Below, one piece after another: positions 50,509 through 58,240 of a stretch of 64,000 nt of DNA. The first letter of the stretch is position 1; every line of letters begins with the position of its first letter. A program made the translations under genes and the position numbers. The stretch is from Myxococcales bacterium (GTDB taxonomy: Bacteria > Myxococcota > UBA727 > VGSZ01): contig JAHFED010000005.1 in NCBI GenBank assembly GCA_023248635.1, forward strand, positions 62,001-126,000, read 5' to 3'. Under the pieces are notes generated by a model. That model was not told where the DNA came from. It did no database searches and saw only the letters and a list, made by a program, of their open reading frames with translations.

Positions 50509-50810
50509 GATCGACTCCTGGCAGCGACCCAACAGCGGGTCAGCAGACGTCGTCGCAGGCCTCATGCCACGACGAGGGCTCGCAGCAGCGCGGGCGAGGG
50601 CGCATTGCCTGGGGATTTTTCCGCCCCTGCGCGGGGGGTGGGGCGCAACGTCCCACCAGCCCGAGGCACTCCGCCGACGGAGATCGGCCCGATGACGACG
50701 ACGATGCGAGGGAGCACCACGTCGTCAGCGGCGGGATCGGCCGCTTTCAGGACAGCTGCGAGTGCGGGCGCTAAGGTGGAGTCCTGATCGTCAAGGAGGG
50801 CAATTCGCCG
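50509..50810. other. Intergenic region, no gene seen
   Basis: This 302-bp gap between divergent genes has no supported ORF. It should hold both promoters; I cannot pick convincing -35/-10 boxes. AGGAGG lies 12 bp before the ATG of the 201-aa gene. Confidence 0.5.
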
Positions 50811-51416
50811 ATGCTTGTCGCCAACATGCGGGAGTACTTCCGAGAGAGCTTGCAGCAGTCGTTGAAGGAGTCGGGCACAAAGCTCTCCGAAACTGCGCAG
50901 GTCTACATCGTCAACTTGCTGGCCGAGTTCGCTCGCAGTGAGAACGTCTTCGCTGGCACCGATCGCGGTGAACGTCCGGTGCTCGTCGAGCTCTTGGCGC
51001 GCGCTCAGGAGAGTGACCCAGTCGAGGCCCTGCGCATCTACAAACACATGGGCGACAGCTCGCTCTATCTCACGGGCTTTTTCAAGGACTCGATGGCCGA
51101 TCAAGCGGTCTCGGTCGACTACTACGTGTCGATGGGCGGCACCGCTTACGACGCCGTCGCCCGCTTGATGCGCCCCACCGCCGCGACGTCGTCGGCGTTG
51201 TTTGCCGAGCTCGCCTGCCGCTTTCCCGATCTCGTCGAGCTCTTGTGCGCGATGAGTCTGCACGGCGAACGCAGCCGCAAGCTCAACGACGGCGCCGTAC
51301 TCGGGCTGGTCGATCGCTATCGTCGCACCGGCAGCCGCGAAGTGCTGAGCGCGTTGAAGTCACAAGGAGTCGTGCTGCGCCCCGGCCTCGATGACGACGA
51401 CGACCTCATCCACTGA
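50811..51416 (+). CDS. Helical protein of unknown function (201 aa)
   Basis: ATG 50811. 201 residues, helical throughout: MREYFRESLQQSLKESGTKL, AQVYIVNLLAEFARSENVF, PVLVELLARAQESDPVEALRIYKHMGDSSLYLTGFFKDSM, VSVDYYVSMGGTAYDAVARLM. The YKHMGDSSLYLTGFF/YYVSMGGTAYD block looks like a conserved core. No signal peptide. An acidic tail (GLDDDDDLIH) arises from GAC repeats. I do not recognise the family with certainty; it looks conserved in Myxococcota. Convergent with the gene at 51.4-52 kb. Confidence 0.78.
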   Translation: MLVANMREYFRESLQQSLKESGTKLSETAQVYIVNLLAEFARSENVFAGTDRGERPVLVELLARAQESDPVEALRIYKHMGDSSLYLTGFFKDSMADQAVSVDYYVSMGGTAYDAVARLMRPTAATSSALFAELACRFPDLVELLCAMSLHGERSRKLNDGAVLGLVDRYRRTGSREVLSALKSQGVVLRPGLDDDDDLIH

Positions 51417-51419
51417 CCC

Positions 51420-51980
51420 TCATCCGCTGAGACTGGGCTGCTCATTCAGAGCCGCCTGTTGGGCGCGCAGCTCGGTGACGAAGGCCATCAAATCGCGCCG
51501 ATGGGCGGTGGCGTCGCCGGCGACAACGCCCGGTTGCACGACGACCCAGCGCACGGCCTCTTCGGCAGTGGGAAAAAACACGAAGGGGAACTTCACGCGC
51601 GCGATCAAAGCCACGCCGCGCAGCAATGCCCGCACCGCAACCCCTCGCACGCCGCTGCCCTCCACTGCGTGACAGACGAAGCGGATTTTCTTTCCCATGC
51701 GGCTGAGCTGTTCGGTGGTGACCTCACGGCTGGCTACGTCGGGCAGCAGCCCGCTCATGGTGTCGATGATCGACAAGATGCCCAAGCTGGCGTCTGGCGC
51801 ATCGAGGCATTCCTGAAACCAGGGCTCTCGACGGCGCAAGAGCTCGGCGGCGGGTCGCGCTCGATAGACCATGACGAAGACGCTGCCGTGGCGCGCAAAA
51901 GACTGCCCCGCGCCGGCGTAGAAGATCTTCCTGAAGGGCGGGCGGGTCGAGGCCACAGGCTTTCTGACTAGCAGAAACAA
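51420..51980 (-). CDS. Protein of unknown function downstream of boxB
   Basis: The start is uncertain. No ATG is found near the natural-looking N-terminus; TTG 51980 (MFLLVRKPVASTRPPFRK) is used. About 186 residues, with alternating strands and helices (KIFYAGAGQSFARHGSVFVMVYRARP, ASLGILSIIDTMSGLLPDVA, VSFVCHAVEG-like RFVCHAVEGSGVRGVAVRAL, KFPFVFFPTAEEAVRWVV). The layout resembles a small SpoIIAA/STAS-like fold; no family is certain. It is transcribed in the same direction as boxB, 50 bp after it. Confidence 0.55.
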   Translation of the reverse strand: MFLLVRKPVASTRPPFRKIFYAGAGQSFARHGSVFVMVYRARPAAELLRRREPWFQECLDAPDASLGILSIIDTMSGLLPDVASREVTTEQLSRMGKKIRFVCHAVEGSGVRGVAVRALLRGVALIARVKFPFVFFPTAEEAVRWVVVQPGVVAGDATAHRRDLMAFVTELRAQQAALNEQPSLSG

Positions 51981-52030
51981 CGGGGCCCCGTGCGCCGTTC
52001 CCCATGGTGCTTCACGCCGTCGTCGTCGGA

Positions 52031-53443
52031 TCAGAGCTTCACGTAGTCGTAGGCGACGGGCTGATCGTTGATGCCCTTCAGCGGCGGGGCGATCCAGTTC
52101 GCCATCTTGCCGGGCTCGGTCACCTGCACCATCAGGGACCGCACCCATGCGCGCTCGGCTTCGGTCGGCAGCCACTGATCTTTCTTGAGATCATATTCAG
52201 CCTGCGAAATCTGGTTTCCCTGTGGATCGAATGTCGACTCACTCCACTGACCTACCTTGCGATGAAATCGACGAGAAGGTAATGTGAATTGGAAGTCGAC
52301 GCCGGCATCCTTGGTCTCCAGATTCCATTTGCTGAGCACGTTGACGCAGTCCTTCACATAGTCATCGCGCAGGATCTCGTTCATGGCGTTACGCAGCGGC
52401 ACCGCACTTTGGCTGATGGCGTCGCCGGCGAGCACGTCCATGAGGTAGCTGCCCTCTTTGGCGACGTGATCGGCATACTTGCTCTCGTCGGCGCGACCCT
52501 TGAGACCCGAGGCGAAGTAGGCGGCGGCGTTGGTCGAGACCTCGCTGCCAAAGAGATCGACTGAGCTCGAATACCAAAAGTTTACATACTTTTGAATCAG
52601 GCTCAGTGGGATACCACCCTGGGACTTGATGTCGTCGGTATTGTGCTCTTTCATCATTTCGCAAGCCCGCTTGATCACTCGACGAACGCTGGTCTGTCCA
52701 ACGAACATGTGATGGGCTTCTTCAGTGAGCATGAAACGACACGTGCGCGACAAGGGATCGAAGCCGGACTCCGCCAGGCTCTTGAGTTGGTACTTGCCGT
52801 CGCGGTCCGTGAAGGTCGTGAACATGAAAAACGAGAGCCAATCAGAGATGGGCTCGTTGAAGGTCGTGAGGATGCGGGGTTTGTCGACGTTGCCGGAGCG
52901 GCGCTGCAGCAGCTCTTCGGCTTCCTCCCGGCCGTCGGAGCCGAAGTAGGAGTGAAGCAGATACACCATGGCCCAGAGGTGGCGGCCTTCTTCGACGTTA
53001 ACCTGAAAGAGGTTGCGCATGTCGTACAGCGAGGGCGCGGTCTGGGCCAGCAAGCGCTGCTGCTCGACGGAAGCCGGCTCGGTGTCGCCCTGGGTCACGA
53101 TCAAGCGGCGCAGCGAATTGCGGTGCTCGCCGGGGATCTCTTGCCAGGCAGGTTGGCCGACGTTGTCGCCGAAGGGGATGGTGCGCTTGGGATCGGGCTC
53201 CGCCAAAAAGATGCCCCAGCGGTAGTCCGGCATCTTGACGTGATCGAAGATGGCCCAGCCGTCGACGTCGACGCTGATGGCGGTGCGCAGGTAGGTCTGC
53301 TTCTCCTGGAAACCCTCGGGCCCCATCTCTTTCCACCAGGAGATGAAGTTGGGCTGCCACTGCTCGAGCGCGCGCTGCAGACGCTTGTCCGACGAAAGGT
53401 TGACGTTGTTGGGGATCTTGTCGTTGCTGATGGTCGCGGCCAC
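52031..53443 (-). CDS. boxB: Benzoyl-CoA 2,3-epoxidase, oxygenase component
   Basis: 470 residues with characteristic BoxB segments: WQPNFISWWKEMGPEGFQEK, YLRTAISVDVDGWAIFDHVK, RWGIFLAEPDP. Diiron ligands appear as ExxH pairs in FQVNVEEGRHLWAMVYLL (about 152/155) and FMLTEEAHHMFVGQTSV (about 241/244), with TFNEPISDWLSFFMFT between. It forms 2,3-epoxybenzoyl-CoA using O2 and electrons from the reductase BoxA, which is not in the window. Together with BoxC it is part of the aerobic CoA-thioester benzoate pathway. Confidence 0.95.
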   Translation of the reverse strand: MAATISNDKIPNNVNLSSDKRLQRALEQWQPNFISWWKEMGPEGFQEKQTYLRTAISVDVDGWAIFDHVKMPDYRWGIFLAEPDPKRTIPFGDNVGQPAWQEIPGEHRNSLRRLIVTQGDTEPASVEQQRLLAQTAPSLYDMRNLFQVNVEEGRHLWAMVYLLHSYFGSDGREEAEELLQRRSGNVDKPRILTTFNEPISDWLSFFMFTTFTDRDGKYQLKSLAESGFDPLSRTCRFMLTEEAHHMFVGQTSVRRVIKRACEMMKEHNTDDIKSQGGIPLSLIQKYVNFWYSSSVDLFGSEVSTNAAAYFASGLKGRADESKYADHVAKEGSYLMDVLAGDAISQSAVPLRNAMNEILRDDYVKDCVNVLSKWNLETKDAGVDFQFTLPSRRFHRKVGQWSESTFDPQGNQISQAEYDLKKDQWLPTEAERAWVRSLMVQVTEPGKMANWIAPPLKGINDQPVAYDYVKL

Positions 53444-53465
53444 TGGCTGCTCCGTCTGAATGATT

Positions 53466-53891
53466 TTATAGAGTGTGAATCACGGCTTCGAGGTTGTGTC
53501 CCTCGGGATCGACGACGAAGGCGCCGTAGTAGTTGGGGTGGTAAATCTCGCGCACACCCGGCTTTCCATTGTCCTTACCGCCGGCAGCGATGGCGGCGGC
53601 GTAGAAGGCGTCGACTGCGGCCCGGGATTGGGCCAGCAGCGCGATGTGCAGGTGCGGACGGGTGGCCGTGGTGCCGGTGCTCATCCACAGCTCGGGCTTG
53701 ACACGCCCAAAGCCGATGGCCCGCTGCGGAGGTCCGTGGCCCCCGTCGCCATCACTGTGTTGATGTTCAAGACGCTGGCGCGTCTCGAAGTCCATCAGCG
53801 GGGTGATGCCCAAGGGCGCGAGGGCGGCGGTGTAGAAGGCCTTCATCTTGTCGATGTCGACGACGTTGAAGCCGAGGTGGTCGATGATCAA
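53466..53891 (-). CDS. Glyoxalase/VOC-superfamily protein in the box operon
   Basis: 141 residues: MIIDHLGFNVVDIDKMKAFYTAALAPLGI and a C-terminal NYYGAFVVDPEGHNLEAVIH, the two halves of a VOC domain. Metal-binding candidates are His5, His in RPHLHIALLA and Glu in HNLEAV. The stretch DFETRQRLEHQHSDGDGGHG between them is coded in part by a C-type palindrome and is probably an inserted loop. It is 22 bp before boxB. Role in benzoate metabolism is unknown; an isomerase or lyase is possible. Confidence 0.85.
   Translation of the reverse strand: MIIDHLGFNVVDIDKMKAFYTAALAPLGITPLMDFETRQRLEHQHSDGDGGHGPPQRAIGFGRVKPELWMSTGTTATRPHLHIALLAQSRAAVDAFYAAAIAAGGKDNGKPGVREIYHPNYYGAFVVDPEGHNLEAVIHTL
53762..53789 (+). 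repeat. C-type TGGC-loop palindrome, copy C2
   Basis: GATGTTCAAGACGC, loop TGGC, then GCGTCTCGAA. It lies inside the VOC gene in the same window orientation as C1 and C3, but is read in another frame than C1. Confidence 0.75.
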
Positions 53892-53934
53892 GGTACTTCT
53901 CCCACGGACGAGCCGGGGCTCGTCATCACTGAGC

Positions 53935-54108
53935 TCACGGTGCGGCCTGCTGTTCGTGGCTGGTGGTGCGCGCAGCGCTCCAACTCATGACGGCGACGGC
54001 AACACCGCCGACGAGGAGGGCGAAGAGGTAGGCAAAGAGCTTGCGCATCATGGAGCGATCGGGTGGCTCGATCATGGGCGTCCTGCTTCCGTCTGCCGTT
54101 GAGGGCAT
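53935..54108 (-). CDS. Small single-pass membrane protein
   Basis: ATG 54108 (57 aa) or ATG 54075 (46 aa, MIEPPDRSMMRKL). One hydrophobic span (LFAYLFALLVGGVAVAVMSW) follows basic residues and is followed by a short hydrophilic tail (SAARTTSHEQQAAP). Located between boxC and the VOC gene in the same direction. No family is known; it could be a small accessory or simply a conserved membrane peptide. Confidence 0.5.
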   Translation of the reverse strand: MPSTADGSRTPMIEPPDRSMMRKLFAYLFALLVGGVAVAVMSWSAARTTSHEQQAAP

Positions 54109-54160
54109 GGGGCCTCCGCTGCTCACGCGTTGGTCGCGTCGTCGACGATGAAACCGTCCA

Positions 54161-55843
54161 TCAGGTGCGACGCATGTCGAAGCTCGGTCGATCCGGCTTG
54201 CCGTAGAGACTGAGCGCGCCCTTTTCGCCGGTGGAATTGGGACGCGTAAAAATCCAATTTTGCCAGGCACTGAGACGACCAAAGATGCGCGTCTCCATTG
54301 TCTCGGGACCGGGCCAGCGTAGGTTCTGCTCCATGCCCGTGAGCGCGTCCGGGCTCAAGCTGGTGCGCTCCTCGACAAACAAGCGGACTTCGTCGGGGTA
54401 GTCGATGTCGTCACGGGCGAAGGTGACCAGGCCGGCTTTGTCAGCGGCGAGGCCTTCAAAAGTCTTTTGTTCCTTCATCGCCGATCGCAATCGTTCTACA
54501 GCAGCGGCGTCGCCGTAGAAGCGGGTCTGGGTGCGCGTCAGCCCATTGCCCATGGGCAAGGGGCCGTCGGACAGGGGTGACAGGGTGATCACCGCCGGTC
54601 GGTCGCCGTCGTCGAGCAGGTAGCTGCGATCGGCGGTGAGCAAGAGCTCGACAAAGGAACCAGCCCAGCACGATCCCGGTTCGACGAGGGCGAGCAGGGT
54701 CTTGCTGGTCATGTCGACGCGCTTGAGCACGCGCTTCATGTGCTGCAGCACCTCGTTGGCGAACCAGTCACCGGCGGCCACGGCATCAAGCAGGGCGGCT
54801 TCGGCGTCGAGCAGCATCTTGGCGTCGCCCTGGGTCTTCAGCGTCAGCAACCCCACCTCGAGAAACTGGCAGCGCAAGCGCAAGATGGCGTCGTCGAGCT
54901 CTCGATACGCGCGCAGGGCCCACAGCTCGCTGCCCTTGTCGCGCAGGTTCTTGGTCGGCTCTTTCTCGAAAGGTGCTTTGAGGGTGATCTCGGCGGTGCG
55001 GCGCTTGGGATCGACGATGACGTCGACGTAACGGTAGGCAAACGATGTTCCGTCGCGTTTGCAGTTGATCTCCTCGAGCACCACGCCTTGGCCCGCAGCC
55101 TTGGATCCCGGCCGCGTCGACGTCGTCGCCAGCCTCAGGGCCTTCTCTTTGACGGCCTCGTTGAACTTCGACTTCGGCGCCAGGTGGTCGACGAGCTTCC
55201 ACTCGACGGCGCGCTTGCCCTTCACGCCCTCGGCCATGGTCGAGAACACGTCGCAGAGGTCTTTGCGCACCTTGCGCTTGTCGGTGATGCGCGTGAGGCC
55301 GCCGGTGCCCGGCAACACGCCCAGCAAAGGCACCTCGGGGAAGCTGATGGCCGAGCTCGCGTCGTCGAGCAGCAAGATCTCGTCACAGGCCAAGGCCAGC
55401 TCGTAGCCGCCGCCCGCCGCGGTGCCATTGAGAGCAGCCAAGAAGCGCAACGACGACGACGACGACGCGTCTTCGATGCCCAGGCGGGTCTCGTTGGTGA
55501 ATTTGCAGAAGTTCACCTTGAAGGCGTGGCTCGACATGCCGAGCATGAAGATGTTGGCGCCGGCGCAAAACACCTTGTCCTTCAAGCCGGTGACGACGAC
55601 GGCCTTGGTCTCTGGATGCCCGAAGCGGATGCGCTCGATGGCATCCCACAATTCGACGTCGACGCCGAGGTCGTAGGAGTTCTGCTTGAGCACGTAGTCG
55701 CCCAGGCCGCCATCTTCGTCGACGTCCATGGCCAAGGTGCAGAGCTCGCCGTCGAAGGAGAGCTTCCAGTGCCTATACCGGGAGGGGTTGGTCTGGAAGG
55801 ACACCTGCAAGTCGAGTCCGCCCTGGTTGCCGTGCTCCGCCAT
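54161..55843 (-). CDS. boxC: 2,3-epoxybenzoyl-CoA dihydrolase (benzoyl-CoA-dihydrodiol lyase)
   Basis: ATG 55843 (MAEHGNQGGLDLQVSFQT) is chosen; the frame is open upstream to 55894. 560 residues of the double crotonase-type BoxC family: NPSRYRHWKLSFDGELCTLAMD, AIERIRFGHPETKAVVVTGL, KVFCAGANIFMLGMSSHAFK, NGTAAGGGYELALACDEILL and SFPEVPLLGVLPGTGGLTRITDKRKVRKD. It hydrolyses the epoxide ring to 3,4-dehydroadipyl-CoA semialdehyde and formate. The conserved loop after GIEDAS carries a five-Ser run caused by a GTC expansion. First gene of the box operon. Confidence 0.95.
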   Translation of the reverse strand: MAEHGNQGGLDLQVSFQTNPSRYRHWKLSFDGELCTLAMDVDEDGGLGDYVLKQNSYDLGVDVELWDAIERIRFGHPETKAVVVTGLKDKVFCAGANIFMLGMSSHAFKVNFCKFTNETRLGIEDASSSSSLRFLAALNGTAAGGGYELALACDEILLLDDASSAISFPEVPLLGVLPGTGGLTRITDKRKVRKDLCDVFSTMAEGVKGKRAVEWKLVDHLAPKSKFNEAVKEKALRLATTSTRPGSKAAGQGVVLEEINCKRDGTSFAYRYVDVIVDPKRRTAEITLKAPFEKEPTKNLRDKGSELWALRAYRELDDAILRLRCQFLEVGLLTLKTQGDAKMLLDAEAALLDAVAAGDWFANEVLQHMKRVLKRVDMTSKTLLALVEPGSCWAGSFVELLLTADRSYLLDDGDRPAVITLSPLSDGPLPMGNGLTRTQTRFYGDAAAVERLRSAMKEQKTFEGLAADKAGLVTFARDDIDYPDEVRLFVEERTSLSPDALTGMEQNLRWPGPETMETRIFGRLSAWQNWIFTRPNSTGEKGALSLYGKPDRPSFDMRRT

Positions 55844-55929
55844 GTCGTGCTCCGAGAGGGGGGCCAATGGTTTGAGCCGTTGCCTGGCCCACACGAGTGC
55901 AGCCTAGTGCAGCCCCGCCGCCCAACAAC

Positions 55930-55943
55930 TGCATTATCCTGCA
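55930..55943 (-). promoter_or_regulatory. Candidate BoxR/BzdR-type operator (TGCA-N6-TGCA)
   Basis: TGCA-TTATCC-TGCA, inside a wider near-palindrome CAACTGCA...TGCAAGTTG, 87 bp upstream of the boxC start in the 160-bp gap shared with the divergent histidine kinase. TGCA half-sites are, as I recall, the core of operators for BzdR/BoxR benzoyl-CoA-responsive repressors in Azoarcus. No boxR gene is in this window. Confidence 0.45.
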
Positions 55944-56003
55944 AGTTGTCGACGGGAGGGAAGGATAGGCTCCCGCCATGATCCCGGGCCCGAAGCGCAC
56001 TTC

Positions 56004-57965
56004 ATGAGCCTACAGAGCCGCGTCTTCGCCGGCTTTCTGGTGCTGCTCCTGGTGTTCGGGGCGGCCAGCGCCTTCTCGGTGCGCGCGCTGCACGGGGTGC
56101 GCGGCGACTTGGTGGTGCTGACCCGCGGCTACCTGCAGCTCGGGCGTGCGGCGACCCAGCTGCGCACTTTGCAGGAGCTCCGCGACGCCACCGTCGACCG
56201 CGCCCTCGAAGAAGACGACGCCCTGCTGCGCCGGCCGCTGCTGGCCCTGCCCCGCGAGCTCTACCCCGAGGTCATGGCCGAGAAGCTCAAGGAGATCCAA
56301 GCCCTCGCGCGCCAACTGCAGGGAACGCCGGCGGCGACGTCGGACACGCTCTTTCTCGAAACCGTCTTTGCCCAGGCGCGGCGGGCCATCGACCTCGCCT
56401 CCGCCTACGACGACGCCACCGCCCGCCTGCTCGACGCCCTCGAGGCGCCCACGTTTCGGGCCGAAGACGACGCCGACGCCCAGGCGCGCGCGGCTCTGGT
56501 CGACGATTGGCGCAAGCGCCGCGAGGTCTACAGCCGCGAGCTGCGCGCCATCGCCCTGGGCGTCGACAACCGTGCCGCCGATGCCCTCGCCCGGGTCGAA
56601 CGCGGGGAGAAGCGCAGCGAGGCCTCCGTCGTCGCCGTCGCCACGGCCGCTGCCGCCATCGGTCTGCTGGTGTTGGGCATGATGATCCGCGCGCTGCGAC
56701 CCTTGCGCACGCTGGTAACCGCCACCCAAGCGCTGCAAAAAGGTGAGAGCGCCGCCGTCGTCGATGACGTCACCGCGGTCATCACCGGCGCCGGCCACGA
56801 CGACGAGGTCGCGGTGCTGGCACGGGAGCTGGTCAATCTCGCGCGGGCCCTGGAGGAGCGCGAAGGCACCCTCGCCGAACGATCCCAAGAGCTGTTGCGG
56901 CTGAGCGCCTTCGCCGAAAACGTGATCCGCTCGGTGCGGGTCGGCATCGTCGTCGTCGACGAACAGGGGCGCATCCGCACGCTCAACCCCGCCGCCCGCT
57001 CGGTCTTTGCCCTGCCCCTGCAAGATGTCGAGCAACGCCGGCTCAAGGACGTCGTCGACGAAGCCTTGTCTGCGGCCTTGCCCCTGGTCGAGGAGGTGAG
57101 AGCCACGGGAGCTCTGCGCGCGCTGCCCTTGTTGGCCGTGAAGGACAAGGTCGTCGACGTCGTCATCGTCCCGCTGCGCGATCGGGCGGGTTCGTCGGCG
57201 GGCGAGGTGTTGTTGCTCGGCGAAGACGTCACTGCCCGCGAGGAGGCGCGCGGCAAGCTCGTGCAGTCCGAGCGCTTGGCGGCCATTGGTCGACTGGCGG
57301 CGCAAATCACCCACGAGATTCGAAATCCTTTGTCGTCGATCGGGCTGAACATCGAGCTCTTGGGCGACGACGTCGTTCACCTGCCGGCCGAGCGTCGGGC
57401 CGAGGTGAAGAGCATCCTCGATGCCGTGCTCAGCGAGGTGCGGCGGCTGGCGGAGATCACCGAGGGTTACCTGCGCTACGCCCGCCTGCCCGCGCCCCAG
57501 AAGCAGGAAAAAGACGCCGGCGATCTCTGCGCCGATCTGGTCGCCTTCTTCGCCAACGAGGCCAGCCAAAAGGGGGTCAACGTCGAGCTGCATGTGCAAG
57601 AGGCGCTGCCCAAGATCTCCATCGACGTCGACCGCTTGCGCCAGGCCCTGTTGAACCTGCTGCGCAACGGCGTCGAAGCCTGTGGTCGCGGGGGCACGGT
57701 GCGCATCTCGGCCCGCCGCGATCACCAAGGCGACGACGACGCCGTCGTGGTCGGCGTGAAGATCGTCGTCGAGGACAACGGTCCGGGCGTGGCCCCCGAG
57801 CTGCGCGACAAGCTCTTCTCCCCCTTCTTCACCACCAAGAAGGAGGGCACCGGCCTCGGCCTGCTGCTCACGCGGGAGATCGTGCGCGAACAAAAGGGCG
57901 ACGTCGTCGTCGACGACGGCGCCCTGGGGGGTGCGGCCTTCGTGGTCAGCTTGCCAGCTGCGTGA
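56004..57965 (+). CDS. Membrane sensor histidine kinase (HAMP, PAS, HisKA, HATPase)
   Basis: 653 residues. N-terminal membrane helix (RVFAGFLVLLLVFGAASAFSV), a helical periplasmic sensor part to about 208, second helix (ATAAAAIGLLVLGMMIRAL), HAMP (PLRTLVTATQALQKGESAA), PAS (AFAENVIRSVRVGIVVVDEQGRIRTLNPA), HisKA with AAQITHEIRNPLSSIGLN (His437), and HATPase with NLLRNGVEACG (N box), VVEDNGPGV (G1), FSPFFTTKKEGTGLGLLLTR. Resembles NtrB/AtoS-type kinases. No response regulator is adjacent. Divergent from boxC; whether it controls the box genes is open. Confidence 0.92.
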   Translation: MSLQSRVFAGFLVLLLVFGAASAFSVRALHGVRGDLVVLTRGYLQLGRAATQLRTLQELRDATVDRALEEDDALLRRPLLALPRELYPEVMAEKLKEIQALARQLQGTPAATSDTLFLETVFAQARRAIDLASAYDDATARLLDALEAPTFRAEDDADAQARAALVDDWRKRREVYSRELRAIALGVDNRAADALARVERGEKRSEASVVAVATAAAAIGLLVLGMMIRALRPLRTLVTATQALQKGESAAVVDDVTAVITGAGHDDEVAVLARELVNLARALEEREGTLAERSQELLRLSAFAENVIRSVRVGIVVVDEQGRIRTLNPAARSVFALPLQDVEQRRLKDVVDEALSAALPLVEEVRATGALRALPLLAVKDKVVDVVIVPLRDRAGSSAGEVLLLGEDVTAREEARGKLVQSERLAAIGRLAAQITHEIRNPLSSIGLNIELLGDDVVHLPAERRAEVKSILDAVLSEVRRLAEITEGYLRYARLPAPQKQEKDAGDLCADLVAFFANEASQKGVNVELHVQEALPKISIDVDRLRQALLNLLRNGVEACGRGGTVRISARRDHQGDDDAVVVGVKIVVEDNGPGVAPELRDKLFSPFFTTKKEGTGLGLLLTREIVREQKGDVVVDDGALGGAAFVVSLPAA

Positions 57966-58031
57966 TCAGTCGCGCAGGGTCGCTTCTCGGTGACTGCCCG
58001 ATTCCGCGTCAGTGAAGCGACCCCAAGAGCT

Positions 58032-58240
58032 TCATCCCACGTCCGCTTGATGTTCGACCGCGGGAAAGATGCGGGATGGTGCGCGTGAAGCGCGCCCGCG
58101 GAACGCGGAGTTGGTGGGGGCCCCGCGTCCGGCTCTGCCGGCGCGAGGGGAGGTCTGCACCAGACCTCCCAGAAGAGCATCCCCGAGGGAGATGAACGAG
58201 ACCGCTCTGCGGTCGAAGTTCAGCGAGATCGGGGATCAGT
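58032..58240. repeat. Dispersed 200-bp element F, copy 2
   Basis: Nearly identical to 43188-43391, in the same orientation, and again between convergent genes (histidine kinase and WGR protein). Hairpins GGTCTG / CAGACC and others are kept. It has a 14-bp insert (CTGCGGTCGAAGTT) absent from copy 1. The rest of the gap 57966-58235 is empty. Confidence 0.85.
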
